Shown here: one piece after another, positions 8,059-14,624 of the stretch
Numbering within the stretch: position 1 is the first letter of the stretch
Layout of the letters: each line of letters begins with the position of its first letter
NCBI GenBank assembly: GCA_036558265.1
Contig: DATBFY010000077.1
Location: 1 to 15,931, forward strand
DNA from: RYN-433 sp036558265
GTDB lineage: Bacteria; Planctomycetota; Phycisphaerae; Tepidisphaerales; Tepidisphaeraceae
Reading direction: 5' to 3'
DNA length: 15,931 nucleotides
Program-made: the position numbers and the translations under genes
The notes under the pieces: generated by a model
What the model was told of the DNA's origin: nothing
Seen by the model: the letters and a program-made list of their open reading frames with translations, nothing else
Database searches by the model: none

Positions 8059-8552
8059 AGCGACCCCGCCGGGCCTCTTGGTTTTGTGGCGTCGCGACGT
8101 TCCAATCACCGGGCGTGGAATACGTTTCCCGTTCCGTGTCGCAGACCGAGTCGATCGCCGCCGAACTGGCGCGGACGCTCGCGCCCAATTCGACGATCGC
8201 CCTGCACGGCAACCTGGGCGCCGGCAAGACCCAGTTCGTCCGCGGGCTGCTCGTGGGCCTGGGCGGAAACCCGCGCAGCGTGTCCAGCCCGACGTATGTG
8301 CTGCTGAACGTCTACGACAGTGGGCGGCTGCCGCTTTATCATCTCGACGCCTATCGCGTCGCCGGGTCGGTGGATTTCGAATCCATCGGCTTTGGCGAAC
8401 TGCTCGAGCAGGGGGGCGTCACCGTCGTGGAATGGGCCGATCGCGTGAGCGAACTGCTGCCGGCGGATACGATCCACGTCCGGATCGAACCGATCGGCGA
8501 GAAGCGGCGCAGGATTACGATCGACGAGCAACTGACAACTCACCCCCGATGA
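8052..8552 (+). CDS. tsaE: tRNA threonylcarbamoyladenosine biosynthesis ATPase TsaE
   Basis: TsaE is the small ATPase that works with TsaB and TsaD to make t6A on tRNAs that read ANN codons. The P-loop GNLGAGKT lies at residues 53-60 of the 166-aa form. It is followed by the family motifs SSPTY, HLDAYR (Walker B region) and VVEWADR. The start is uncertain. GTG 8052 overlaps the thiL stop by 7 bases with a purine-rich AGACAGGG just before it, suggesting coupling. GTG 8115 would place the P-loop at the distance seen in E. coli TsaE and drop 21 non-conserved residues, but has no ribosome site. The 3' end overlaps the next gene by ATGA. tsaB, tsaC and tsaD are not in the window. Confidence 0.92.
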   Translation: MLKRPRRASWFCGVATFQSPGVEYVSRSVSQTESIAAELARTLAPNSTIALHGNLGAGKTQFVRGLLVGLGGNPRSVSSPTYVLLNVYDSGRLPLYHLDAYRVAGSVDFESIGFGELLEQGGVTVVEWADRVSELLPADTIHVRIEPIGEKRRRITIDEQLTTHPR

Positions 8553-11338
8553 AGCGCACCACCACCACCTCTTCCGCGCAGGTCACGCCCGAGCATCGGC
8601 GCCTGCTCGAACACCGCTCGGGCGCCAAGGACTGGAAGCGCTGGGGACCGTACCTGGCCGAGCGCGCCTGGGGGACCGTCCGCGAAGATTATTCGGCCGA
8701 TGGATCCGCGTGGGAGTTCCTCTCCCACGACGCCGCGCGATCCAAGGCCTATCGCTGGAACGAGGACGGCATCGCCGGCCTGTGCGACCACCATCAGATC
8801 CTCTGCTTCGCCCTGGCGCTGTGGAACGGGCATGACCCGATCCTCAAGGAGCGGCTCTTCGGCCTCACCGGCAACGAGGGCAATCACGGCGAGGACGTGA
8901 AGGAACTCTATTACTACCTCGACTCGACGCCCACCCACTCGTACATGAAGTTCCTGTACAAGTACCCGCAGGCCGCGTTCCCCTATGCGCGCCTGGTCAG
9001 CGAGAACCGCCGCCGCTCCACGGCCGCTCCGGAATTCGAGCTGCTCGACACCGGCGTCTTCGACGAATCGCGCTACTTCGACGTCTTCGTCGAGTACGCC
9101 AAGGCCGCCCCGGAAGACATCCTCATCCGGGTAACCGCCCATAACCGCGGCCCCGACACCGCGACGCTCCACGTCATCCCACAACTGTGGTTCCGCAACA
9201 CCTGGGGCTGGACCGACCCGCGCGGCGAAGAACCGCTGATCACCCTCAAGCGCCAGTTCGAGCACCAGGCGCAGCTCGATGCGCGACACGAGACGCTCGG
9301 CCATCGCTTCTTCTACGCGGCTGGCCAACCCGGCATCCTTTTCACCGACAACGAGTCCAACTGCGACCGGCTTTACAACTGCCAACGCGCCAAGCCGCAC
9401 GTGAAGGACGCATTTCACGATCACGTCGTCAACAACATCCCCGGCGTGCTCGCGCCGCACCCCCAGGGCACCAAGGCCGGGCTGCATTACGTCCTGGACA
9501 TCCCCGCCGGCGAGTCGCGGCAGGTCAACCTGCGCCTGTGCAACGAGGAGCACGATCACCCGTTCGATAACTTCGCCAAGTACTTCTCCGTCCGCCTGCG
9601 CGAGGCCGACCGGTTTTACCAGGCCATTCAATACCCGACGATGACTCCGGAGGAGGCGCGGGTGCAGCGCCAGGCTTTTGCCGGCATGCTCTGGTCCAAG
9701 CAGTTCTACCACTATGACGTCCGCGCCTGGCTGCACGGTGACAACCCCAAGGCCCCGCCGCCGCCACAGCGTTTGAAAGGCCGCAACCGCAACTGGGAGC
9801 ACCTGATGTGTGCGGATGTGCTCTCCATGCCCGACAAGTGGGAATATCCCTGGTTCGCCGCGTGGGACCTGGCCTTCCACGTCATCCCGCTGGCGATGAT
9901 CGACGTCGATTTCGCCAAGCACCAGATCGAGCTGCTGATCAGCGAGAAGCTCCAACACCCCAATGGCCAGATCCCCGCGTACGAGTGGGAATTCTCCGAC
10001 GTCAACCCGCCCGTGCAGGCATGGGCCGTCTGGCGCGTGTACAACATCGAGAAGCACGCCAACGCCGAGCGCGGCGACCGCGCGTTCCTCGAACGTTGCT
10101 ATCACAAGCTCCTGCTCAACTTCACCTGGTGGGTCAACCGCAAGGACAGCCAGGGCCGCAACGTCTTCCAGGGCGGATTCCTCGGACTCGACAACATCTC
10201 CGTCTTCGACCGATCGCAGCCCATGCCCCACGGCGGGCACCTCGAGCAGGCCGACGCCACCGGCTGGATGGTCCTCTTCTGCCTCAACATGATGGCGATC
10301 GGCCTGGAGCTGGCGCAGGACGACACCGTCTACGAGCACCTGGGGATCAAGTTCTTCGAGCACTTCATGGCGATCGCCGCCGCGATCAACCACGACGAGG
10401 CCGCGGGCCTCACCCTGTGGGACGAGACCGACGGCTGGTACTACGACGCCGTCCACGGCACGCGCCAGCACCTCGACCGGCAGCTCAAGGTGCGCTCGAT
10501 GGTCGGCCTGATCCCGCTCTTCGCCGCCCAGATCCTCGACCACTCCTGGTTCGACAAGCTGCCCAACTTCAAGGCCCGCTACGACTGGCTGATGATCAAC
10601 CGCCCGGACCTGTCGCTGGGCATCATGTGCATCTGGACGCCGGATGGCGCGCGCTGCCTGCTCTCGATCGCCAACTTCGACCGCCTCAAGCGCATCCTCG
10701 ACCGCGCGCTGGACGAGACCGAGTTCCTGTCCGATTTCGGCCCGCGGTCGCTCTCGCGCTATCACCTGGATCACCCCTACGCGCTATCGGTCGGCGATCA
10801 GAAGTGGACGGTTCGGTATGAGCCCGCCGAGTCCATGACGCGGATCTTCGGCGGGAACTCCAACTGGCGCGGGCCGGTCTGGTTCCCCACCGCCTTCATG
10901 CTGATCACCGCGCTGCGCGTTTACGACCGTTTCTACGGCGAGATGTTCACGCTCGAATGCCCGCGCGGCAGCGGGCGGCACAAGACCCTTAACCAGATCG
11001 CCATCGACCTCGGTCGCCGAATGATCAGCCTCTTCCTCCCCGACGGGCACGGCCGCCGGCCATGCTTTGGCCAGCGCGACCTCCTGCAGCACGACCCCCA
11101 CTTCAAGGATCATCTCCTCTTTCACGAGTTCTTCCACGGCGACAGCGGCGCGGGCCTGGGCGCGTCCCACCAGACCGGCTGGACTGGCCTGGTTGCCAAG
11201 CTGATCGAACAACAGGCGATCGACCGCGCCGGCGAGGCGGGCGAGGCCGCTTCAGCGGCTGGGTCTTCTCCAACCGACACCGCCCCTAGCCAGCCTCAGC
11301 AAAAACGTCCGTGGTCAACTCCCGCCCGCGCGCAGTAA
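8549..11338 (+). CDS. GH63-type glucosidase (MGH1-like glycoside hydrolase)
   Basis: A 929-aa protein starting in the ATGA overlap with tsaE; the reading frame is open further upstream, but those residues are only the tsaE gene read out of frame. It matches large bacterial proteins annotated as glucosidase or mannosyl-oligosaccharide glucosidase, clan GH-G, with an (alpha/alpha)6 barrel in the C-terminal half. D440 in FAAWDLAFH is the likely general acid and E860 in FHEFFHGDSGAGLG the likely base, by analogy with GH63 enzymes such as YgjK. Other hallmarks are NWRGPVWFPTAF and ASHQTGWTGLV. No signal peptide is visible, so it is probably cytosolic and may act on internal alpha-glucosides such as glycogen-derived sugars or compatible solutes; this is inference. 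The tail after about residue 890 is low-complexity (Ala, Ser, Gln). Confidence 0.88.
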   Translation: MKRTTTTSSAQVTPEHRRLLEHRSGAKDWKRWGPYLAERAWGTVREDYSADGSAWEFLSHDAARSKAYRWNEDGIAGLCDHHQILCFALALWNGHDPILKERLFGLTGNEGNHGEDVKELYYYLDSTPTHSYMKFLYKYPQAAFPYARLVSENRRRSTAAPEFELLDTGVFDESRYFDVFVEYAKAAPEDILIRVTAHNRGPDTATLHVIPQLWFRNTWGWTDPRGEEPLITLKRQFEHQAQLDARHETLGHRFFYAAGQPGILFTDNESNCDRLYNCQRAKPHVKDAFHDHVVNNIPGVLAPHPQGTKAGLHYVLDIPAGESRQVNLRLCNEEHDHPFDNFAKYFSVRLREADRFYQAIQYPTMTPEEARVQRQAFAGMLWSKQFYHYDVRAWLHGDNPKAPPPPQRLKGRNRNWEHLMCADVLSMPDKWEYPWFAAWDLAFHVIPLAMIDVDFAKHQIELLISEKLQHPNGQIPAYEWEFSDVNPPVQAWAVWRVYNIEKHANAERGDRAFLERCYHKLLLNFTWWVNRKDSQGRNVFQGGFLGLDNISVFDRSQPMPHGGHLEQADATGWMVLFCLNMMAIGLELAQDDTVYEHLGIKFFEHFMAIAAAINHDEAAGLTLWDETDGWYYDAVHGTRQHLDRQLKVRSMVGLIPLFAAQILDHSWFDKLPNFKARYDWLMINRPDLSLGIMCIWTPDGARCLLSIANFDRLKRILDRALDETEFLSDFGPRSLSRYHLDHPYALSVGDQKWTVRYEPAESMTRIFGGNSNWRGPVWFPTAFMLITALRVYDRFYGEMFTLECPRGSGRHKTLNQIAIDLGRRMISLFLPDGHGRRPCFGQRDLLQHDPHFKDHLLFHEFFHGDSGAGLGASHQTGWTGLVAKLIEQQAIDRAGEAGEAASAAGSSPTDTAPSQPQQKRPWSTPARAQ

Positions 11339-11365
11339 GTTGTTCGTATCACAAAGGAGAACCCG

Positions 11366-11791
11366 ATGAACGTTCGCCACGCCGCCATTACACTCGCCAT
11401 TATCTCCCTCGCGCTCCTCGCCGGCTGCACCCAGCAGAAGATGGAAGCCCGCCGGGACGCCACCGTCGCCGCGCTGGCGCAGTATCCCGGCAATCCGCAG
11501 CGTTCCGACACGGTCACGGTCGCCGCCGTCGATTACCCCGCCGATAAACGCTTCGAGCTCTACAACATGGGTGACCAGCCCATCACCAACGCCAAGGTCT
11601 GGGTCAACCAGCGATTCGTCAAGGAGGTCGGCCGCATCCCCGCGCGGGGCTCGGTCAACATCAAGTACGCTGACGTGCTCGAACAGGGCGCCGGCGTGCA
11701 GGATCTGGCCCAGTATGCCCGTGGCATCAGCGCCGTCGAGCTCCAGACCCCCGACGGTCTCTTCACGGTCCTCGGACCGTCGCGCAAATGA
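11366..11791 (+). CDS. Small putative lipoprotein of unknown function
   Basis: A 141-aa protein preceded by a strong AAAGGAG ribosome site (11353-11359). The N-terminus is a lipoprotein signal with lipobox LLAGC, so Cys21 should be lipidated and the mature 121 residues anchored in an envelope membrane. The mature part has a beta-rich centre (RFELYNMGDQPITNAKVWVN), suggesting a small beta-sandwich. I do not recognise the family; a loose resemblance to YcfL-like lipoproteins is too weak to use. It is 27 bases downstream of the glucosidase and could be read through from it. Confidence 0.82.
   Translation: MNVRHAAITLAIISLALLAGCTQQKMEARRDATVAALAQYPGNPQRSDTVTVAAVDYPADKRFELYNMGDQPITNAKVWVNQRFVKEVGRIPARGSVNIKYADVLEQGAGVQDLAQYARGISAVELQTPDGLFTVLGPSRK
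11752..11782 (+). terminator. Hairpin at the 3' end of the lipoprotein gene, weak terminator candidate
   Basis: The last codons of the lipoprotein gene contain ACGGTCC, TC, GGACCGT (11765-11780), a perfect 7-bp stem; the alternative CGACGGTC (11752-11759) with GACCGTCG (11775-11782) is also perfect. There is no proper U-tract, only a CTCTTT about 20 bases further on, so termination is uncertain. Confidence 0.35.
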
Positions 11792-11803
11792 GTCACCCGT
11801 CTC

Positions 11804-11870
11804 TTTCGCGCGCCAGACGCCGGTGCGCTCACTTCAGTGATGCCCCTGGCGATCTCTCCCGCGCGCGAAA
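11804..11870. repeat. 10-bp perfect inverted repeat upstream of nadC
   Basis: TTTCGCGCGC (11804-11813) is the exact reverse complement of GCGCGCGAAA (11861-11870), with 47 bases between. The enclosed DNA has a further small hairpin, TCACT-TC-AGTGA (11829-11840). This fills most of the spacer between the lipoprotein and nadC and could be a read-through barrier, a leader structure or a regulator site. A -10-like TACAAT follows at 11901-11906. Confidence 0.45.
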
Positions 11871-11935
11871 TCCGCGTTCGCCCCCCTTCACACCCGCGGA
11901 TACAATTCCGATGAAGACCTTGGAGTATCCGCAAC

Positions 11936-12847
11936 ATGCAGCCCTTCCCCACCTACGACCAGATTAAAGACCTCATCGCGCGCGCCCGCTCCGAAGACCT
12001 CGGCCCCGCCGGTGACGACGTGACCAGCCGCCTCCTGGTCCCCGAGTCCGCCGTCTCCGTCGGCACGCTTTACCAGCGGGAGATCGGCGTCGCCTGCGGC
12101 CTGCCCATCGTCGAGATGATCTGCCGCGCCTATGACGAACGTCTCCGCGTCGAGCTGATCCCCGGATTCCACATGGAGATCATCGAGGGCCGATATTCCG
12201 ACCAGCGGCAGACCCCGCTCCTGCGCCTCCGCGGCCCGGTGCGCTCGCTCCTGGCGGCCGAACGCGTCATCCTCAACTTCCTCCAGCGGATGAGCGGCGT
12301 CGCCACCCTCACCCACCGCTTCGTCCGCCGCGTCGAGGGCGCCGGCGGCGCTAAGATATATGACACGCGCAAGACGGTCCCCGGCTTTCGCCTACTGGAC
12401 AAATATGCCGTCCGTGCCGGCGGTGGCGCCAATCACCGCGTGGGGCTTTATGACGGCCTGCTCGTCAAGGACAACCACCTTGCCCACGTCCCGATAAAAG
12501 AGCTGGCCGCCTACCTCCAGCCCATCATTAATAAGAGCAGGGGGGAGGACGCCAAGCGCCTCGTCGAGATCGAGGTCGATACCCTCGAGCAGTTCCGCGA
12601 GGTCGTCAAAATCGACGGCATCGACGTCGTCCTCCTGGACAACATGGACTGCCCCCGCATGGAGATGTGCGTCGACATGCGCAACAAGGCCGGCAAAAAG
12701 GGAAAACTCGCCCTTGAGGCCTCCGGTGGCGTCACCCTCGAAACGGTCCGCACGATCGCCCAGTGCGGCGTGGACCGCATCGCCGTCGGCGCCCTGACCC
12801 ACTCCGCCCAGGCCCTGGATATCGGACTCGACATCGACCCCGCCTGA
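11936..12847 (+). CDS. nadC: Nicotinate-nucleotide pyrophosphorylase (carboxylating)
   Basis: A 303-aa quinolinate phosphoribosyltransferase, making nicotinate mononucleotide, CO2 and pyrophosphate from quinolinate and PRPP in de novo NAD synthesis. The active-site signatures are all present: QRMSG (117-121), DTRKT (143-147) with PGFR, KYAVRAGGGANHR (156-168), DGLLVKDNH (173-181), EIE (211-213), LLDN (233-236), EASGGV (261-266) and DRIAVGALTHS. Length is normal for the family. ATG 11936 has GGAG at 11922-11925, 10 bases upstream. nadA and nadB are not in the window. A hairpin repeat follows the stop codon directly. Confidence 0.95.
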   Translation: MQPFPTYDQIKDLIARARSEDLGPAGDDVTSRLLVPESAVSVGTLYQREIGVACGLPIVEMICRAYDERLRVELIPGFHMEIIEGRYSDQRQTPLLRLRGPVRSLLAAERVILNFLQRMSGVATLTHRFVRRVEGAGGAKIYDTRKTVPGFRLLDKYAVRAGGGANHRVGLYDGLLVKDNHLAHVPIKELAAYLQPIINKSRGEDAKRLVEIEVDTLEQFREVVKIDGIDVVLLDNMDCPRMEMCVDMRNKAGKKGKLALEASGGVTLETVRTIAQCGVDRIAVGALTHSAQALDIGLDIDPA

Positions 12848-12853
12848 ACGGTG

Positions 12854-12928
12854 GGGCAGACATTCTTGTCTGCCCGAGAAAGGCTTCCGACAACCACCGA
12901 TTACCTGTCGCGCATTCTTGTCTGCCCG
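12854..12928. repeat. REP-like hairpin repeat, one full and one half copy
   Basis: GGGCAGACA, TTCT, TGTCTGCCC (12854-12875) is a perfect 9-bp stem with a 4-base loop, 7 bases after the nadC stop. Its 3' half with one extra base (16 identical bases from CATTC to GCCCG, 12861-12876) recurs at 12913-12928 without the left arm. The full copy could slow or end nadC transcription, although it has no U-tract. I recall similar short palindromes scattered in planctomycete-type genomes; that is not proven here. Confidence 0.6.
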
Positions 12929-13099
12929 CATACCGGCAAACCAATCCGAATAACCCACCCCGCCCAGTGCATGTCGAACCGACGCAATACCAGGTCTCCG
13001 TCCCATCGAATATTCGCGATACCAACACCTTGGCACGCCCCCGCACCGCTTGCCAGCCGCCCAAACTCCCCACCCCGTTTTGACTCATGTGAAGATGAA
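12929..13099. other. Intergenic stretch with no feature recognised
   Basis: No convincing reading frame, RNA gene or strong hairpin is seen. It is slightly AT-richer than its flanks and contains the 10-bp palindrome CGAATATTCG at 13007-13016. A promoter for the structured leader that follows could lie here, but no clear -35/-10 pair is visible. Confidence 0.4.
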
Positions 13100-13105
13100 T
13101 CGTAG

Positions 13106-13911
13106 ATCGGGGTTGGTGATCCCGGCGACGGGGTCACCGTAGATTTGAGGATCCCCGAGAAGGGCTAAGCCGTCGCAAGGCGGCGTCCGGGGCCGACGGG
13201 CCCCGGCTCGTTCAGGCGTGCCGCGCGTGGTGGGTGACTCCTTCCGCTGCGACACGCCGGGGCGATGCGCAAAGCGCCCGGTGCGGGCCAGGTCGTTCAC
13301 GCGGCCTGTGTGCGGACCGAGGGCGTTGCCGAAAGGAGACTCGTGGGCGAACGCGCCGTCGTTCGTCCTGCAAGTCCCGTTATCGGTCCCCTGTGCGGAT
13401 TCTTCAGATCGTCGCGTTCGCGCGCGATCCCGCTCGGTATCGCGGTCGGCGCAATCACGCCGGTCGTGCCGGTCGGGTCGGGCGGCTTGTTTAAGTCCCT
13501 CGTCGGCGTCGCCGATGACGAGGGATGTACGAATGTGCGGCCACGCGGACTTTTCGTAAGCCCACGCGGACGCGCACGAGGCGCGCTGTTCCGGCGGCTC
13601 CCCGCGTTTTACCCGGCGGGAAGCGGCGTGGAAGTAGCCGACGGAGAAAGGAGAGGCAACCAGGTAAACCGCCTCGCCAACGGGCGACGGCGGGCGACGC
13701 GATCCGCGGGCCGCAAGACTACGTGTAAGCGAGAGGCCCGCCGCGACGTGCCATCAGTGTTGTGTGCCAAGCAGTCGGCCCCGGTCCACGCCAAGCCGAC
13801 GAGCCGCCGATCGACGCGAACGGAGAGTTTGAATCGCGCGTTTCCCCCGTCCCGCACGTTGCGGGTGCGCGGACGCGCGAGTCGCAACGCAGTACGCAAA
13901 CAAGATCTCAC
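13106..13911 (+). ncRNA. Candidate long structured leader RNA upstream of the pseudopilin operon
   Basis: About 800 bases without a credible gene but dense in strong hairpins. In order: TCGGGG with CCCCGA (13107-13112/13153-13158) enclosing GTGATCCC with GGGGTCAC (13116-13123/13130-13137); GCCGTC-GCAA-GGCGGC, a GNRA loop (13169-13184); CCGGGGCC-GACG-GGCCCCGG (13187-13206); CCGGG with CCCGG (13257-13281); CC-GAAA-GG near 13330; CGCG-TTCG-CGCG (13413-13424), inside GATCG/CGATC; TCCCTCGTC with GACGAGGGA (13496-13504/13517-13525); GCGGGCC with GGCCCGC around a purine-rich 22-base loop (13706-13741); and CGTTGCG with CGCAACG (13857-13889). It matches no RNA class I can name; I checked by eye for RNase P, tmRNA, SRP, cobalamin and cyclic-di-GMP motifs. 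Strand is taken from the downstream gene. It could be one long 5' leader or a separate ncRNA. Confidence 0.5.
13541..13571. repeat. Short direct repeat within the structured leader
   Basis: CCACGCGGAC occurs at 13541-13550 and again at 13562-13571. The repeat lies between the 9-bp hairpin at 13496-13525 and the purine-rich section near 13640. Role unknown. Confidence 0.5.
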
Positions 13912-13917
13912 AGGAGG
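13851..13917 (+). promoter_or_regulatory. Mutually exclusive hairpins before the pseudopilin ribosome site
   Basis: CCCGCA-CGT-TGCGGG (13851-13865) and CGTTGCG with CGCAACG (13857-13863/13883-13889) share bases 13857-13863, so only one can form. They end 22 bases before AGGAGG (13912-13917), itself 6 bases from the pseudopilin ATG. This layout is that of a translational or transcriptional switch, but no ligand or regulator is indicated. Confidence 0.45.
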
Positions 13918-13923
13918 CATCAC

Positions 13924-14409
13924 ATGCAACGCAGGAACAACAAGGGTTTCACGCTCGTCGAAATCCTGATCGTCGTCATCATCCTGGGCATTCTCGCCGC
14001 GATCGTGATCCCGCAGTTCACCAATGCGAGCACGGACGCGAAGAAGAACAGCCTGACCAGCCAGCTCCAGACCATCCGCAGCCAGCTCGAGCTCTACAAG
14101 CTCCAGCACAACGACGTGCTGCCGGACTTCGCCGGCAAGCAGTGGGTCCAGATGACCATGAAGTCGGACGCGACCGGTGACACGGGCGCGACCACGATGG
14201 ACTTCGGCCCGTACCTTCAGCAGATCCCGACCAATCCGCTGAACAACAACACCACGGTCGCGACCGGCACGACCGACGCGGACACGTCCAGCACGTTCGC
14301 CGCCGGCACCGGGTTCTACATCAACACGACCAACGGCAAGGTCTGGGCCAGCAACGTCAAGGACACTGTGCTCTTCGATGAGACCACCGGCACCCTCGTC
14401 TTCCCCTAA
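13924..14409 (+). CDS. Type II secretion / type IV pilus pseudopilin, GspG-like
   Basis: A 161-aa protein beginning at ATG 13924, chosen for the AGGAGG site 6 bases upstream; the longer open frame is leader RNA sequence. It has a textbook class III signal: MQRRNNKG then FTLVEILIVVIILG, with cleavage by prepilin peptidase after Gly8, methylation of Phe, and Glu at +5. The hydrophobic helix (residues 9-31) ends in AIVIPQF. The mature part has a helical S-Q-L-Q-T-I-R-S-Q-L-E-L-Y segment and GPYLQQIPTNPL, resembling the GspG C-terminal domain, then a Thr/Asn-rich loop and the final GFYINTTNGKVWAS strand pair. It should act as the main subunit of a secretion pseudopilus or pilus-like fibre, in the inner membrane and periplasm. 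A strong hairpin lies after the stop. Confidence 0.92.
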   Translation: MQRRNNKGFTLVEILIVVIILGILAAIVIPQFTNASTDAKKNSLTSQLQTIRSQLELYKLQHNDVLPDFAGKQWVQMTMKSDATGDTGATTMDFGPYLQQIPTNPLNNNTTVATGTTDADTSSTFAAGTGFYINTTNGKVWASNVKDTVLFDETTGTLVFP

Positions 14410-14469
14410 CTGCGGGTTGAATGAGATGCAGGTCTAAAAACCGGCAAGCGGAATCGTCAGCCGCGGAGC

Positions 14470-14506
14470 GCCGGCAGGGCCAAAAGCCCTGCCGGCCTCC
14501 GGCCGG
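14470..14506 (+). terminator. Strong GC-rich hairpin between the first two pseudopilin genes
   Basis: GCCGGCAGGGC, CAAAA, GCCCTGCCGGC (14470-14496) is a perfect 11-bp stem. Its 3' arm overlaps a competing hairpin CCGGCC-TCC-GGCCGG (14492-14506). No U-run follows, so it may be a partial terminator, or a 3'-end stabiliser that lets the first, presumably abundant, pseudopilin be made in excess. Confidence 0.5.
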
Positions 14507-14529
14507 ATTCCAGGTATGGAAAGTGGGCA

Positions 14530-14570
14530 TGTCCGGCAGAGGACCAACGACGTAAAACCAGGTCCTGACA
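14530..14570 (+). promoter_or_regulatory. Hairpin in the leader of the second pseudopilin
   Basis: AGGACC (14540-14545) pairs with GGTCCT (14561-14566), with TGTC (14530-14533) and GACA (14567-14570) extending the stem across a 6-base bulge. It sits about 40 bases before GGAGG (14612-14616) and ATG 14625. Function unknown. Confidence 0.4.
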
Positions 14571-14624
14571 CGCCCGCGCGAAGGGAAGCGCAGCGCAGGT
14601 CAGAAAGGGGCGGAGGCTAGGGCA

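Noticed and set aside
8540..10774. A 744-codon minus-strand frame opposite the glucosidase
   Set aside because: It is antisense to a well-supported GH63-type gene; the Val/Glu-rich translation is the usual shadow of GC-rich codon use.
12851..13105. An 84-codon frame directly after nadC
   Set aside because: It begins inside the palindromic repeat, has no ribosome site and no protein-like composition.
13085..13300. A 71-codon minus-strand frame in the same region
   Set aside because: It lies on the hairpins at 13106-13206, has no ribosome site, and its apparent motifs follow from the palindromic DNA.
13253..13300. Cyclic-di-GMP-I riboswitch suggested by CGCAAAGC before a pseudopilin operon
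   Set aside because: Only one short motif resembles the class. The paired upstream motif (CAGGGCAAACC type) and the tetraloop receptor are not visible.
13431..13480. CGGTCG tandem motifs suggesting a CRISPR or satellite array
   Set aside because: Units are irregular and too few, with no spacers of even length.
13620..13760. RNase P, tmRNA or SRP RNA suggested by GGAGAAAGGAGAGG and CCAGGTAAACC
   Set aside because: The long conserved cores of these RNAs (for example GAGGAAAGTCC with its 3' ACAGAA partner) are absent.
13265..13969. A 234-codon open frame through the structured leader and into the first pseudopilin
   Set aside because: The translation is Arg-rich and without family features. 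It overlaps a clear pseudopilin out of frame and covers strong hairpins, as expected for stop-poor GC-rich non-coding DNA.
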